From NCBI GenBank assembly GCA_028023455.1, contig JAQFVV010001045.1, positions 1 through 64,000 of the forward strand: a stretch of DNA of 64,000 nucleotides, read 5' to 3'. How positions within the stretch are numbered: position 1 is the first letter of the stretch; the number at the start of each line of letters is the position of its first letter. The position numbers were made by a program, and so were the translations under genes. Positions 25,648 through 37,306 of this stretch are shown here, in pieces. The DNA comes from Epiperipatus broadwayi (taxonomy: Eukaryota; Onychophora; Udeonychophora; Euonychophora; Peripatidae). The notes beneath the pieces are model-generated. The model saw nothing but the letters and a program-made list of their open reading frames with translations. It was not told the DNA's origin and made no database searches.

Positions 25648-26090
25648 ATACCATAAGCCAAAATAGTGTGTTTATACATAATGTGTGGAAACTACTAATC
25701 AACTTTGCTCTTATGAAAAATAAGAAATCAGTCAGAACTTAATAGACAAGTACATACAATTTCTAATGACTGTTGCATTTAGCAGGATGATTCAGTTGGT
25801 TATAGCATTACCTTAAAAATTCAATACTCAAGAATCTAAGGACCCAGGTTCAAATACCATGCTAGTACTGTGACTAGTCAGGCTGGAAACACCTGAAAAA
25901 CTGGGAAGAATAATAGCTTTCAAAATTCTATGCATATATTAACCTGTTTGATGTGCTATTACTAACAGTTTAATCTATTTGGAATATTTAAATAATTATC
26001 TAAAGACATTAAATACTCATATTAGTTGATGGATATAGTCCAATATAAAAATACAACTAAAACACCATCATCACAAACCTTCAAAAAACA
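25648..26090 (+). repeat. Right pLTR / 3' end of PLE A
   Basis: The second copy of the flanking repeat. It follows the ORF end directly and closes the element with ACACCATCATCACAAACC. It contains the best-preserved tRNA-like module of the three tails. Confidence 0.8.
25781..25870 (+). promoter_or_regulatory. tRNA-like Pol III module in right pLTR
   Basis: The A-box-like TGATTCAGTTGG is at 25788-25799. The perfect B box GGTTCAAATACC is at 25847-25858. The region between reads like a shortened tRNA body. It may act as an internal Pol III promoter or be a fossil SINE captured by the element; the sequence cannot decide. Confidence 0.65.
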
Positions 26091-26286
26091 CAAAACTTAT
26101 TTACTTTTATATTTGTAAATTAGAGATTATATCTGTCATGTTAATTATTTAAAATAATATTTCAACAAATTGTTTTTTACTCACCAAATAATATCTGTTC
26201 ATGAAGTATATCTTCTGTATGCATATTATATAATACATATAGCTATAATAACTACATTAGTGGTTCCTTTCACATCAGATAAAACT

Positions 26287-26288
<2 letters not shown>

Positions 26289-26371
<83 letters not shown>
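26289..26371. repeat. (AT)n microsatellite
   Basis: A pure AT run of about 83 bp. It directly abuts the 3' end of the minus-strand T1 tail copy at 26372. The Tyr-Ile frame across it is an artefact. Confidence 0.95.
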
Positions 26372-26374
<3 letters not shown>

Positions 26375-26482
26375 ATTACAAGCATAAAGCTAAACTAGTC
26401 AATATAAAATCAAAACTACCCCAAATCCAAAATTAAACCAGACCAGCATAAAAATAATATTAAAACACAACCTTAGGTTTTG
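26372..26482 (-). repeat. PLE-tail-like repeat, family T1, 3'-end fragment
   Basis: On the minus strand it reads GGTTGTGTTTTAATATT, then CTGGTCTGGTTTAATTTTGG, then GACTAGTTTAGCTTTATGC, matching 35030-35130 (+) step by step. Its 3' end runs straight into the (AT)n array at 26289-26371. Confidence 0.6.
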
Positions 26483-27034
26483 ATTCGATATATATATATT
26501 GTAGATATATATATATAGTATTCATTTGTTTAAAAAAAAAATTTTTTTATTCTTTTATACATAGAGATTTATATGTATAGATTTATTATTATGAATAAGC
26601 AGTTCTTTTTGTGATTTATTATATAATATTTTTTTTATTATTAAATAATATGTATTAAATTTATTTAACTTTCATTTTGTTAAAATAGAGTAAATCAGAA
26701 AAGTGTGAAATAAGGCAATTAAGATTGTTAGATTAGGAGATAAAAAATGTACACGTGTGAAACAATGAATACATCTGTACAAACACAAATACGCTTTTAC
26801 ACCTATTTCTGATGGCTATAGATGGCCAGCTTTGTTGTTATCTGTATCTTAAGATTATTTTTACAAAAGAGGTGCTTTGATGTAGATAATGATAGCGATC
26901 AATTTTAAGTCTTTATTGATTGTGACCGACGTCAAACTTGTGAAGCTTTGATTTTTTTTTAAGATAAAGATTTCCAGATGTTTTTTTTTCTTTGGTTGAA
27001 ATTCGCGATATAAATGATTAAAACAATTTTTTTA

Positions 27035-27162
27035 ATCAGTCAGTCATAAATTTTTTTAGAGAGATGATCAGTCAGTCTTAAATTTCTTTAGAGAGATGAT
27101 CAGTTATTCTTAAATTTCTTTAGAGAGATGATGAGTTAGTCATTAATTTTTTTAGAGTGAGA
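27035..27162. repeat. 32-bp minisatellite, four units
   Basis: Units start at 27035, 27067, 27099 and 27131, with consensus ATCAGTYAGTCTTAAATT followed by TYTTTAGAGAGATG. The units diverge slightly, most in the last. Confidence 0.9.
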
Positions 27163-30100
27163 GTCACTCAAATTATTATTATTATTTTGAGACTCAACTC
27201 AGTCGGTCCTTCCTTGTTATTATTCTTAAGCAGAAATGTAAGCTCTGATTTTTTTTTTAAAAGAGAGTGAACGCTTTAATTTTTTTTTCTCACTCTTTGA
27301 AAGTTGAAAAAAAAAAAAGCAAATGAAATGTGCGTTTATATAAAGCAATTTCCAGCAATATTAAAGAAGAGGAGAGAAATGGAACAAGATTGAATTTATT
27401 CGAAGTTAGTAATAATTATATAAAAATGATATTAACATATTTGGTTATGCATAATACTATGCCTCTGCATTGCTAAACCATTTTTTTTCTGCTTCCTGGT
27501 TAATACAGAATGAGTCAAAATCGCTGATCTGTCTATGAAGTCATGTATCCAGTAATAACCAACAAAATGATAGATTTTGAAGCCTACCACACAAGCTATA
27601 TGGAATGCTTTGTTTCTAGTTCCTGGCTTATTAAAAGCTCATTACCTTTGAATGAATGGAGAAGAGGAAATAGGAGGAAAAGAAAATTTATAACAGCCAT
27701 GTAGAACCAAGTTTGAAGCCATAAATCAAATTTTGTTAATTTACCTCAATCATCTAAAGTGTCGACAGCAATTATTTTTTTTAAAGAAGAGAGACAAGCA
27801 AATCCACCGGTACCTACTTATTCAAAGTACTTATAATAACTTTTTTTTTAAATGGTAGAAGGAAGCCAATCAACAGTGAATAATAATGGAATTGAAGAAA
27901 CAAGCAAAGTCAATTGATTCAGCATTATCTTAAAAGTATCTGCAATAACTTTCTTTTTTTTTGTTGTTGTTGTTGGTGAGCAAAGAAAAGCAGTCTGAAA
28001 ATTCAAATTCAGGACATTATTAAGAAGTAAAAAGTAGACGGGTAAATATGAACTTTCTTTAACCGATTTTATTCTTTTACTTATTCTTTTTTGATACAGA
28101 AACATTAAAGACTTGTTTATCTATAGTTATTTGCAATATCTCACAACATAGCACAAACATAGTTTAAATCTTTAAACTTAAAATTTTCATTATTTTTTTT
28201 TTTATTTTTTTTATTATATATTGTAATGTTGAAATGTTTTTTTTTTAATTGTTCTTCAGTTGTTAATGATAATGAGCAACCTATAGATATATGCATTTAT
28301 AATGTTTTTTTATTTTTATTTTATCTTGTTGCATATTAAAAGTTAATATATGTATTTTATTTTCTTTCGCTATAAGGTTGCAAAAGAAAAAGATATTTTT
28401 ATATATGTAATTTATGGGTATACATTTTAAACATATATGTTAACATTACCGAATGCGTGAATGTGTAACTGCTTATCCAAACACATCAAAGAATAGGTTA
28501 TATATGATTAGTTTAAAATAGTAAATTAAAAAGTAGGGCATTACATTTGAATGGAAGTGAAATAACATATACAAGTAACACCTGAAATTTATTTTATGAT
28601 ATGATAAGTAAGAAAAGTCTTAAATAAGCATTTATAGAATATGTATTTTTTTTTAATATTGATTTAAGTCAGCTTATTTTGAGATATCAAGAAAGATGAC
28701 AAACCTATATATTAAGTTTATTTGCTTATACTTATATAAATTTTTGTATTAATAAGCCATTTATTTAATTGTCAATTTGACTTTAAAGAAGGAAAGAAAG
28801 AGTAGTAGTGTTAATAAAATATAATTATATATCTTAATTGGTTTCCGAGTTATTATTAAGAATATTGTGTTTTTTTTTTTTTGTCTTAATTCTATCATTT
28901 TAATTCATCATCAGTGCTCACAGTTATTAAGTATTACCATTTGTATATATTGAGCAATCACTTGCAAATATTAAGCGTCCGCAAAATAATAGGTTAACTA
29001 GAGTGTTGATATTTAAGTATTTAAGGATTATGCTTGAGAATAACCAAATTTTGATAATTATAGTTCAACATAGAAAGCTAAAATTGTGTTGTGTCCATGA
29101 ATTTAGATCATCCTCATCAAAGATGGATATCATGTTATTAGTTAAAAATGTTTCAAATAATACTATATAAAAGTTATGATCGCCATCAATCATCATTAAT
29201 AAATTATAATCATTAAATTTAATGTTTAGCGTAATGAATATATTTTAGTAAATAGGGGTTTATAGAAAATTGAATATTATGCAAAGAGATTCATGATGAT
29301 CAATCATCACCATTAGTATTATTAAATCCCAGTATGAAATATGATAATTTTAATAGATGCCTATAAGTTTATAAAGATGAATTTATTGTTGTGAGTTTAT
29401 TGATAAGCCATGGCTGGTATCATCATCACTATTATAATCATTATTATGATATCACTATTATTATCATTATTATGATATTATTATCATCATCATCATTATT
29501 ACCTTTATTGTGATAAATAATCTAGTTAAATGGCCATCAATATCAATAATGGTCTTCACATGCTTGTTTGGAAGCCATTAATAGGATTATTCATGTCTGT
29601 TCATCAATATACGCTAATGAGCTAGCAATGTCTATAAGAATCTTTGATCTATAGTATAAACTTTGGTAATATTGGGATCTTGTAATTTTATCAATATAGA
29701 TAAAATGTAAGAATGTCATTTTTGTTCAATAGTCATCCAAGTCATGCGTAATAAATATGTACTGAATGAGTTTGAACTTAAGTACACTATAAATAGATAC
29801 TTATCTAGATTGAAAACAATCTAGTGGCGCTCATGGGAAAACACATGTACTTAGCTAAACTGAATAAAGAGTGATATCATCCCTTTCCAACTTCATAATA
29901 TTAGTTTTATAAAATATATTTTTTATAAGTTGTCATGAATAGCACCCGTGTGTGCATATGACCATGAATGGTCTTATATATTTGGAAAGAAGGATAGGAA
30001 GGATTCTTTGTTAGAAGAACCTAGTATTGGAGATAAGCATAAGGCACTCCAGGAATCTCACAGTGGGTACTTTTATTCAGTTGCTATATTTAATATTATT

Positions 30101-31389
30101 TTTATTAGATGACAATGTCCAGTATGTTTTACTGTTCAAATGACTGCCCCAATATATAAATAAATACCAAGAATCTTTAATGCTGATATTTTCAAGTGGC
30201 ACAGTGATTCTATAATTTCTTTATCTATGCTATGATGAATTAATATAGTTACAAATGGTACAGATTGGATAGGCATATAACTAATAATTAATATTTTCCC
30301 CTATCTAAATATTTATTATGATTACAAATGTGACATATTAAAATAGTTACAAATTATAGTTACAAATACATATCTTTTATATTAATTTAATAATTACAAA
30401 TACATATTTATATTAATTTATAAATATTGTTACAATATATATAAACTATAGCACACTTTTTCCAGTAAGCAGTATATTTATTGAAAATTCTTGGTAAGCT
30501 GGTCCAGTCTTAAACAGTAGGCTGCCTTATTGATATCTTTGTGAAAGGATATAAACCATGGTAACAGTTGATATTCAGTCCCTATAATTTGGTAGATTTC
30601 AGGAATGCCATCTAATACACATACATGGTTATGAAACACAAAAAAGCTGACATTTGTTTCCATATGAATTCAAACTCTACCAATGTCACATTAGCAGCAG
30701 CTCTACTTCTTGCCTTCAGTTATAATTTCATAATGATAATGCTGTATATCTGTTGTAAGTGTTCCCTGAATGATTCAAAACCATCTTTTTATAGTATATT
30801 ATGGAATTTGAAAAAACTAATTATATAAATTATTTCTTTATATTGATTAAAAATAATTTAATGACTCTTTTCATTTCACCTTAATTATAACCAAATTTTT
30901 ATGTACAATTATTTTTAATCCTTTGAAAAACACCAGATTGTAGGATTTTATCAGAAACGTTAATTAAAAAAAATTCTTAATTTAATTATAAAATAGATAG
31001 AGTAATTTTATAATTCCAGGTACTATTATACATGAAAACAATCTTGTTTTAGATTTCAAAATCAAAATTAATAAAATATTAACTAGTCTTTTTTAAATGT
31101 TTAATTTATAATAAATTTTTTAAATTCAAAGTTATGTTATTCTAGTGTATAGTTTTTTAAATAAATATAAAAAAAAATTGTTTGTGTTCATTTCTACTTT
31201 TTCTTTCAACTTATCTCAATACAGTTATTAAAAAACAAAGCATACCAAAATATATAGAAATGAAACTGCCTTCAGATTAACACACCTCATTTAAAACATG
31301 TTTTTCCACTGGACTGATAATTTGATAGCATAAAAGAGAGATAAATGATAGCAGCTGGAAGGAAGATGCATTAGAAGATGCATTAGACC
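27163..31389. other. A+T-rich intergenic sequence
   Basis: There are several poly(A)/poly(T) runs (for example 27250-27320, 28190-28250 and 28860-28885) and an impure (ATT/ATC)n tract at about 29410-29510. Frames at 27848-28105, 30478-30663 and 30625-30828 show no known domain. No gene was recognised. Confidence 0.4.
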
Positions 31390-31590
31390 AATGCATTGTT
31401 GCATGATGCAAATCTTCTCACTAATGAAAACCATGAGCTTGAAAATAGTCTAGGGGTATTAAATAGAAGAGCACAGAATAGGGATTTATTAAACACAATC
31501 ATTGGGTATCTATTAATACTTACTAATGCTTACAGTAAGTGGTATAGATATGATGAAAAAAACATGTTGAAAGACCAGTATGTAAGCTGA
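31390..31590 (+). repeat. Foldback-family repeat F1, relic
   Basis: It contains TCACTAATGAAAACCATGAGCTTGAAAATAGTCTAGGGGTATT, whose key core is AATAGTCTAGGGGTATT near 31445, then GAGCACAGAATAGGGATTTA. It aligns with the F1 core at 39840-39890 and 6860-6920. The frame 31396-31590 across it is incidental. Confidence 0.55.
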
Positions 31591-31789
31591 AGTCACATGA
31601 CAGTTATGTGATATTTTTTGGCATTATACTAAAACCTGGACACAGTATAACTATAGCTATTTAAAAAATTTAAAGACTCATAAAATAGTTTCAGGCCTAT
31701 AAGAGTATATCTGCTAGTTGTCTTAAATTGAAAAACTTTATGTTTTCAGTTTGGGATGATAGCTTGATTGAATAAAAAAAGAGGTAAAC

Positions 31790-31995
31790 AATACCAGCTA
31801 GAAGAAAGATGCATTAGACACTAAATGTTCATGTGCACTGTTCCAAGATTCAAAGTGCTTCACTTACGAAAGCCATAAGCTTAAAACTAGTGTGGGATTA
31901 TTGGATAAGACAGCACAGGATGGAGATAAGCACTGTCAACTGATATTTATTATTACTTACTAAAGCTTAAAGTAAGTGACATGAGATGGTAAAAA
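31790..31995 (+). repeat. F1-family relic, second of a neighbouring pair
   Basis: It repeats the layout of 31350-31560 about 430 bp downstream: AGCTAGAAGAAAGATGCATTAGA, then TTCACTTACGAAAGCCATAAG, then AAAACTAGTGTGGGATTATTGG and CAGCACAGGATGGAGATAAG. The two may be a diverged tandem duplication. Confidence 0.5.
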
Positions 31996-32379
31996 AGTAT
32001 GCTGCCAAAATAATTACTAGACTGATATAAAAGTTCATTCCTTCTAGCCCAGATAAGTAAGATAGTTTTCTATAAATGCATAAAGAGGCAGATATAAAGA
32101 TAGTATCATTTATTTTTCCAATAGAATCATCTTATACTGCAGCTACAGGATATTTCAATTATCTAGATTAGTAGTAACCTTAGGATTTATCCTAACACAT
32201 TATACATAAGATCTTGTATTATTTCCAAATTAATTTAATTCATATTCACTAATTCAAAAATAAATTATATATTGTTTTTTGTTTATATATTAACTAGATA
32301 TTTTTATAACTGGAAAACAATATGACTGTTTGTATTTTTCAGAGCCCTACAAGGAATTCTAACATTTACAAGGCCTAAA

Positions 32380-32725
32380 CTTGAAATGATGAAAAGAAAA
32401 AAACTGCCTCTATGAAATACCATGTGAATTTGGAAGAACATATATTGGTGAGACCAGTCATCCCATTGAAAATCATTTTCAAGAACACAAATTGATGATT
32501 AGAAGAGAGAAAACAGATGTGCATAAGGTAGCAGAACATGTATGTGCCAATAAACATATGTTCAATTGAGAAAATACAAAAATATTGGATAGAGAAGAAA
32601 AGGTACAAAGAATAAAATTTAATGAAGCTGCTCATATGACAATGGCAAAAAATCCCATAAGCCAACCTAGTGTGACTATACATATTGTATGTAAACTACT
32701 AATCAGCTTTGCTCTTAGGAAAAAG
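32380..32725 (+). pseudogene. PLE GIY-YIG endonuclease domain (nearly complete, with stops)
   Basis: GIY-YIG nucleases cut DNA. In PLEs the domain lies C-terminal to the reverse transcriptase and is thought to nick the target. Readable landmarks are CLYEIPCEFGRTYIGET at about 32397-32450 (the GIY strand appears as CLY, the YIG strand is intact), then NHFQEHKLMIRR near 32470. VAEHVCANKHMFN follows near 32529 and ENTKILDRE near 32570. FNEAAHMTMAKNPISQPSVT lies near 32620. An in-frame TGA follows MFN, and at least one frameshift lies near the start. This copy retains the roughly 50 bp, including YIG, that the 25.4-kb copy has lost. Confidence 0.8.
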
Positions 32726-32771
32726 TAGAAAAATCAGGAAGGTATACGAAATTACAACAGACTGTTGCCTT

Positions 32772-32860
32772 TGGCAGGTGGCTCAGTTGGTTAGAGCATT
32801 ATCTTAAAATTCAATACTCAAGAATCTAAGGACTCAGGATCAAATCTCATATTAGTACTG
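32772..32860 (+). promoter_or_regulatory. tRNA-like Pol III module in PLE A tail (copy 3)
   Basis: The A box TGGCTCAGTTGG (32779-32790) is intact and is followed by TTAGAGCATTA. The B-box position reads GGATCAAATCTC (32837-32848), which has decayed. Spacing and flanks are the same as in the two pLTRs of the 23-26 kb element. Confidence 0.6.
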
Positions 32861-33100
32861 TCACTGATCAGGCCAGCAACACCTCATGAAGAGGAGAGAA
32901 TAATACTTTTCAAAATGTTGTGCATATATTAACCTGTTTAATGTACTATTACTAACAGTTGAATGTATTTGGAATATTTAAATAAAATTAAATTTTTCTA
33001 AAGACATTCAATACATATATTAGATGATAGAAATAGTCCAATATAAAAATACAACTAGAACACCATCATCACAAACCTCCAGGAAAACAATATGACTGTT

Positions 33101-34544
33101 GATGATAATTTGGATATAATCAATGATTAATAAAATTTTGTAGTATTTTTTTTTAAAGATATTGCCGATCAAATAACTAGGATAGTAATATTAAAATTTA
33201 TAGTTTATCTGAACATAATTATTTGATCAGTGATAACAATAATTTTTGATAAATTAAATTTCTTTATAAAATATGTATTCTGCTACAAAACTCCTTGCTT
33301 TCACATACCCAACTCTTGATTTCAATATGAAGTCATAATATTCCTTGTAATATTAATTGAGGTGTTTTAAGCACTTAATATATTTTGAATTACATCAAGT
33401 ATAAGAACATAATGCTTTCTATTTTTTCACACAACCTTAGTTCAAATCTCTTGTTCTTCCATGACTTTAGAATGTAAACCTGGTCTGAAGTTTCACCTTG
33501 AGAATGTTGGCATCTACATAACATCCAATATATATTAGTGCTTGAAAAATATTTATTATATCATTTCATCACTTATTAAAGGCTCATTAGTTTATAATTT
33601 CAATATTTAAATCAATAATAAAAAATATTAATCTGAAATAACACAATTAAATTCCTGCTTCTCTCCTTATTCCCGACATATTTTATTCTGTAACATTATT
33701 CTATAATCATCATCCTATTCATCATGAAATCTGTACTGCTTTTACCTTAATAAATTACTAAAAGCAGAATTAAAACATTAAAGCAAAAGCATTCTACATG
33801 ATAACACTATAGATATATGTTTACAATTATTTCATTCCAAATCCCCACCATTTCCATTTTTAACTCATGGTTTTACAATGCCACTACAATTTTGCTTTAT
33901 AACATTTAAAATTTTGTTTCTATCACCTTTTCCCTCTATCAATACTTTCTTTTGCTTGAATATTTGACAAGCCATCATTATTTATTATCCTAATGATTTT
34001 TAAATGATCATATCTTAAAAATATTAATTGCAAAATATGTGCATAAAACCTTATATTAATATTATCCATCCCCATTATTGTTTAAATCATATGCTGAACT
34101 GCTGTAATTACCATGCCTTATGATACTCACTTCTAATATATATCACACTTTATTTTAATCCTTAAATAATAGTTTGTTAACTTCTTTGTGCAATTTAAAT
34201 AAAATTTATACAATGTACCGTTGACGTAGAAACAGAAATGCACTCCATATCAGCTTTATAACACACAATTATTTTCTATTTTTATCCCTCTCCCTAATAT
34301 TTAAATGAATGATTTATCATTGAATTGATAATCAATATCAAAATTATATAACGTACAATTTATGCTTCACTTATATGTTGTCTTATTATAAAATCATCAA
34401 CAACTCAATATAATATATTAGCATAAATCACTTAAATCTACAAACTTTTTTCACAAATACTTTCTAGTATAGGCTCATTATATAAATAACTTTTTTTCTT
34501 CTATTTGATTGTATGACACTTTATTCTTATTCTGTCTAATACAA
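33101..34544. other. A+T-rich intergenic sequence
   Basis: No coding sequence, repeat or RNA-like structure was recognised. Confidence 0.4.
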
Positions 34545-34832
34545 TAATCAAAAATACCCCAAACTGATCACTAAACCAGACTAGCGAAAGAAAAACTTTA
34601 AAACACAATCAATGGTTTCATTGCTACAGACTTTTCAATTGTAAATGTCTAAAATAAAATAACAAATTTATATTAAATATTACTCACAATTTCATTTACA
34701 CCCTATACCTCCTTAATATTAAAAGAACTTTTAAACATGTTAATTATTTCAGAATTGTAATTTTTAAATAATATTCTTTAATTTTTCTTTTTATTTCATT
34801 TATTTCAAATAAGACAACCTTAGCCTCATCAA
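34545..34832 (-). repeat. PLE-tail-like repeat T1, minus-strand arm of a head-to-head pair
   Basis: On the minus strand it starts with a hammerhead-like core at 34832-34803 (TTGATGA, GGCTAAG, loop, CTTATTT, GAAA). It continues to the block ATTGGTTGTGTTTTAAAG (about 34605), then GCTAGTCTGGTTTAGTG. The same order occurs in the plus copy at 4807-5100. It meets the plus-strand arm at about 34826-34835. Confidence 0.6.
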
Positions 34833-35150
34833 AGAAATGAAATCAAAATAATTAAAAAACCTTTATTATTAAAACTTTATGATTCTAAAGTAATTACTTG
34901 TTTAAAAGTTCTTTTAATATTAAGGGTAGGTGGAATGTAAGTGGAATTGTGGGTAATATTTAGTATAAATTTGTTGTTTTCTATTAATCCTTTAGACTTG
35001 AAAAGTCTGATTGTAGCAGTGAAACTATTGGTTGTGCTTTAGAGTTGTTGTTTTTTTGGCTAGTCTGGTTTAGTAGTAAATTTGGGGTAATTTTAAGATT
35101 ATTTTATTGTCTAGTTTAGCTTTAGGCTTTTAATATTTGTATTACAAATA
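34826..35150 (+). repeat. PLE-tail-like repeat T1, plus-strand arm
   Basis: It matches 4830-5100 along its length: CTTTATTATTAAAACTTTATGATTCT, then GTAGCAGTGAAACTATTGG, then GGCTAGTCTGGTTTAGTAG, and ends TGTCTAGTTTAGCTTTAGGC. The hammerhead-like core itself is absent from this arm; it is on the opposite strand at the junction. Confidence 0.6.
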
Positions 35151-35305
35151 TCATTTAATAATTCATGAACAATTGATTACTATTCTATGATCATTGTTCT
35201 CTATCCCAAGTTGAATATGCCCCTGACTATGCTTGAATATATATTTATAAGACATATTCTGCAGGTTCATCTGTGTTAAAACATTTAAATATTGATATAC
35301 CAACA

Positions 35306-35333
35306 TTTCAACTTGATCACACAAGTCATCCAC
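35306..35333 (-). ncRNA. Hammerhead-like core in PLE B minus-arm tail
   Basis: On the minus strand: TGGATGA, then CTTG-TGTGAT-CAAG as a perfect 4-bp stem, then TT and GAAA. Positions 3 and 4 of the hammerhead CTGATGA box are changed (TG for CT), so catalysis is doubtful. Confidence 0.35.
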
Positions 35334-35375
35334 TGGATGATAAAAGGTAGAAAGACAGTTGTAGAGGCACCACAA

Positions 35376-35957
35376 TCACTGATTTGAAAAAAATGTTAAA
35401 GTTTGACCAATAGCAAAAATGTTAAATTGAGAATGTTTTTTAAAAAAATCTTTCCAAATAGGACGAAGTTTGCATGTATCATCTCGCTTATTGATACAAT
35501 CTGGCCTTTTAAGTATCTCAATGACTTCTCTAATTTTGCACTGGTAGAGATTATCACATCTGGATATGATCCTGGTACTAGAAAAATCAATTTTATGACC
35601 TGAATCTTTAGTATGGAGTGAGAGTGCTGCTGCTGATGAGTGCTGTTTAACTGCATTAGCATGCTCATCTTTCCTAACACTGATGCGACGATACCTCATA
35701 CCTATAAGAAGCTTTACAATTTTTACATGAGATTTGATAGACACCATGAGATTCAAGAGGGATTGAATATATGTCCAATACTGTCTGTAGTTTCTTTTAC
35801 ATATGGACACAAATCCTAATAGCTGATTTATCATCTTTTTGTTTCCTATTTTGTCCATTTTGGGCTTGAAATAAGGCTTTTTTTTTATAAATTTATAATT
35901 ATAACTATTTGCTAACAAAACACTATTGATATGATTTATTTCTTCTTTCAGATCCAT
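35376..35957 (-). pseudogene. PLE B linker and GIY-YIG region, longest open frame (193 codons)
   Basis: It codes for the segment between the PLE reverse transcriptase thumb and the end of the GIY-YIG domain. The first 90 residues hold the linker with PKMDKIGNKKMINQLLGF. Around residues 65-85 the GIY-YIG start is blurred: SIKSHVKIVKLLIGMRYRR replaces the expected GVY...YIG spacing. After that, DEHANAVKQHSS and LHTKDSGHKIDF are typical of PLE nucleases. The frame is uninterrupted for 193 codons, which makes this arm better preserved than the plus arm. Since the reverse transcriptase is incomplete, I expect no function. Confidence 0.75.
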
Positions 35958-36245
35958 TTAAAAGAGTTTTGGCTACAGAAACTATCTGAGTTGAGTGATG
36001 ATGAGAATGGAAATATAAATATCTGTCCATGTGTGTATTCTTTCTGTAAATCGAAAAAGATAAACTATTTGGTGTTCTGGTGACTAGAACATCAAAAAAG
36101 GGAGTTTTCCATCAGACTCTGTCTCCATTGTAAATTTAATATGAAGATGCATATTATTTAAATGTAAGAAAAAAATCATCTAATTTATTTTTTCCATGTC
36201 GCCATATGACAAAAGTGTCATCTATGTATCTGAACCAAATGAGAG

Positions 36246-37306
36246 GTTTTAAAAGTGATGATTTTTTCTTACATTTAAATAATATGCAACCTCATATTAA
36301 ATTTACAATGGAGACAAAGTCTGATGGAAAACTCCCTTTTCTTGATGTTCTAGTCACCAGAACACCAAATAGTTTATTTTTTTTCGATTTACAGAAAGAA
36401 TACACATATGGACATATATTTACATTTACATTCTCATCATCACCCAACTCAGATAGTTTCTGTAGCCAAAACTATTTTAAATAGAGCAATTAACCTTTCA
36501 GATAAGTCACATCTGAAAAAAGAATTAAATCATATTAATAGTGTTTTTGTTAGCAAATAGTTATAATTTATAAAAAAAGCTTATTTACATCCCAAAATGG
36601 ACAAAATAGGAAACAAAAAGATGATAAATCAGCTATTAGGATTTGTGTTCCATATGTAAAAGGAACTACGGACAATATTGGACATATATTAAAATGCTAT
36701 AATATAGATACAGCATTTTCTACTCATCAACAGATCAGTAATATAATAACTAAGCCTAAAGATTCAATCCTTCTTGAATCTCATGGTGTTTATCAAATCT
36801 CATAAAGCTTCTTACATAGGTATGAGTAATCATCACACCAGTGTTAGGAGAGATAAGCATGCTAATGCAGTTAAACAACACTCATCATCATCAGCACTCT
36901 CACTCTATACTATAGATTCCGTCATAAAATTGATTTTTCTAGTACCAGGATCATATCCAGATGTGATAATCTCTACCAGTGCAAAATTAGAGAACCTATT
37001 GAGATACTTAAAAGGCCAGATTGTATTAATAAGTGAGATGATACATGCAAACTTCCTCCTATTTGGAAATATTTTAAAAAAAAAAAAACATCCTTAATTT
37101 AACATTTTTGCTATTAGTGGAAATTTAAGGTTTTTTTCAAATCAGTGATTGTAGCACCTCTACAACCATCTTTCTACCTTTTATCACCCAATGGATGACT
37201 TGTGTGATCAAGTTGAATTGTCAGTATATCAATATTTAAATTTTTTAACACGGATGAATCCGCAAAATATGTCTTTTATATATGCAACCCATGAAAATCT
37301 TCATGT

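Larger units (their letters stand above)
22995..26090 (+). mobile_element. Penelope-like element, family A, full-structure copy with direct pLTRs
   Basis: The locus has a direct repeat (23005-23440), a coding region (about 23450-25640) and a second copy of the repeat (25648-26090). This is the classic partial head-to-tail tandem of Penelope-like elements, whose flanking repeats are called pLTRs. Each repeat begins with the last codons of the ORF (CCATAAGCC-A stretch), contains a tRNA-like module, and ends CACCATCATCACAAAC. The coding region reads in PLE order: an N-terminal helical part, reverse transcriptase, then a GIY-YIG endonuclease remnant. It is disrupted by many stops. A truncated sister copy is at 32331-33081. 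Confidence 0.85.
32331..33081 (+). mobile_element. Penelope-like element, family A, 5'-truncated insertion with 19-bp TSD
   Basis: The 19-bp sequence GGAAAACAATATGACTGTT occurs exactly at 32312-32330 and 33082-33100 and brackets the PLE segment, so the insertion is 751 bp and its 3' terminus is ACAAACCTCCA. It comprises the GIY-YIG domain, the ORF end, a tRNA-like module and the 3' tail. The segment aligns with 25360-26090 of the full copy. The intact TSD indicates that this is a genuine independent retrotransposition and one of the younger insertions in the window. Confidence 0.9.
35163..36238 (-). mobile_element. Penelope-like element, family B, minus-strand arm
   Basis: On the minus strand the sequence runs from the reverse transcriptase motif C, through the GIY-YIG domain, to a tail. 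The motif-C region (about 36235-36190) reads FRYIDDTFVIWRHG, with YIDD intact across short frame breaks. It is followed by an LPFFDVLVTRTPN segment and the HTHMDRY-like part, then a long open stretch, 35957-35376. That stretch holds INHINSVLLANSYNY, PKMDKIGNKKMINQLLGF, RYRRISVRKDEHANAV, TKDSGHKIDFSSTRIISRC and LKRPDCINKRDDTCKL. The tail (35375-35163) contains a hammerhead-like core. It lacks the 5' part of the element. It is the mirror partner of 36246-37310. Confidence 0.85.

Noticed and set aside
25406-25702. 98-codon minus-strand frame, and a similar one at 32375-32683
   Set aside because: Both are antisense shadows of the PLE GIY-YIG coding sequence.
27035-27162. CRISPR-like array of four 32-bp units
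   Set aside because: Units are contiguous with no unique spacers, in an animal genome; it is a minisatellite.
32865-32905. Possible hammerhead core in the PLE A tail (CACTGATCAGG ... CTCATGAAGAGGAG)
   Set aside because: No self-pairing stem II and no GAAA box at the right place in any of the three copies.
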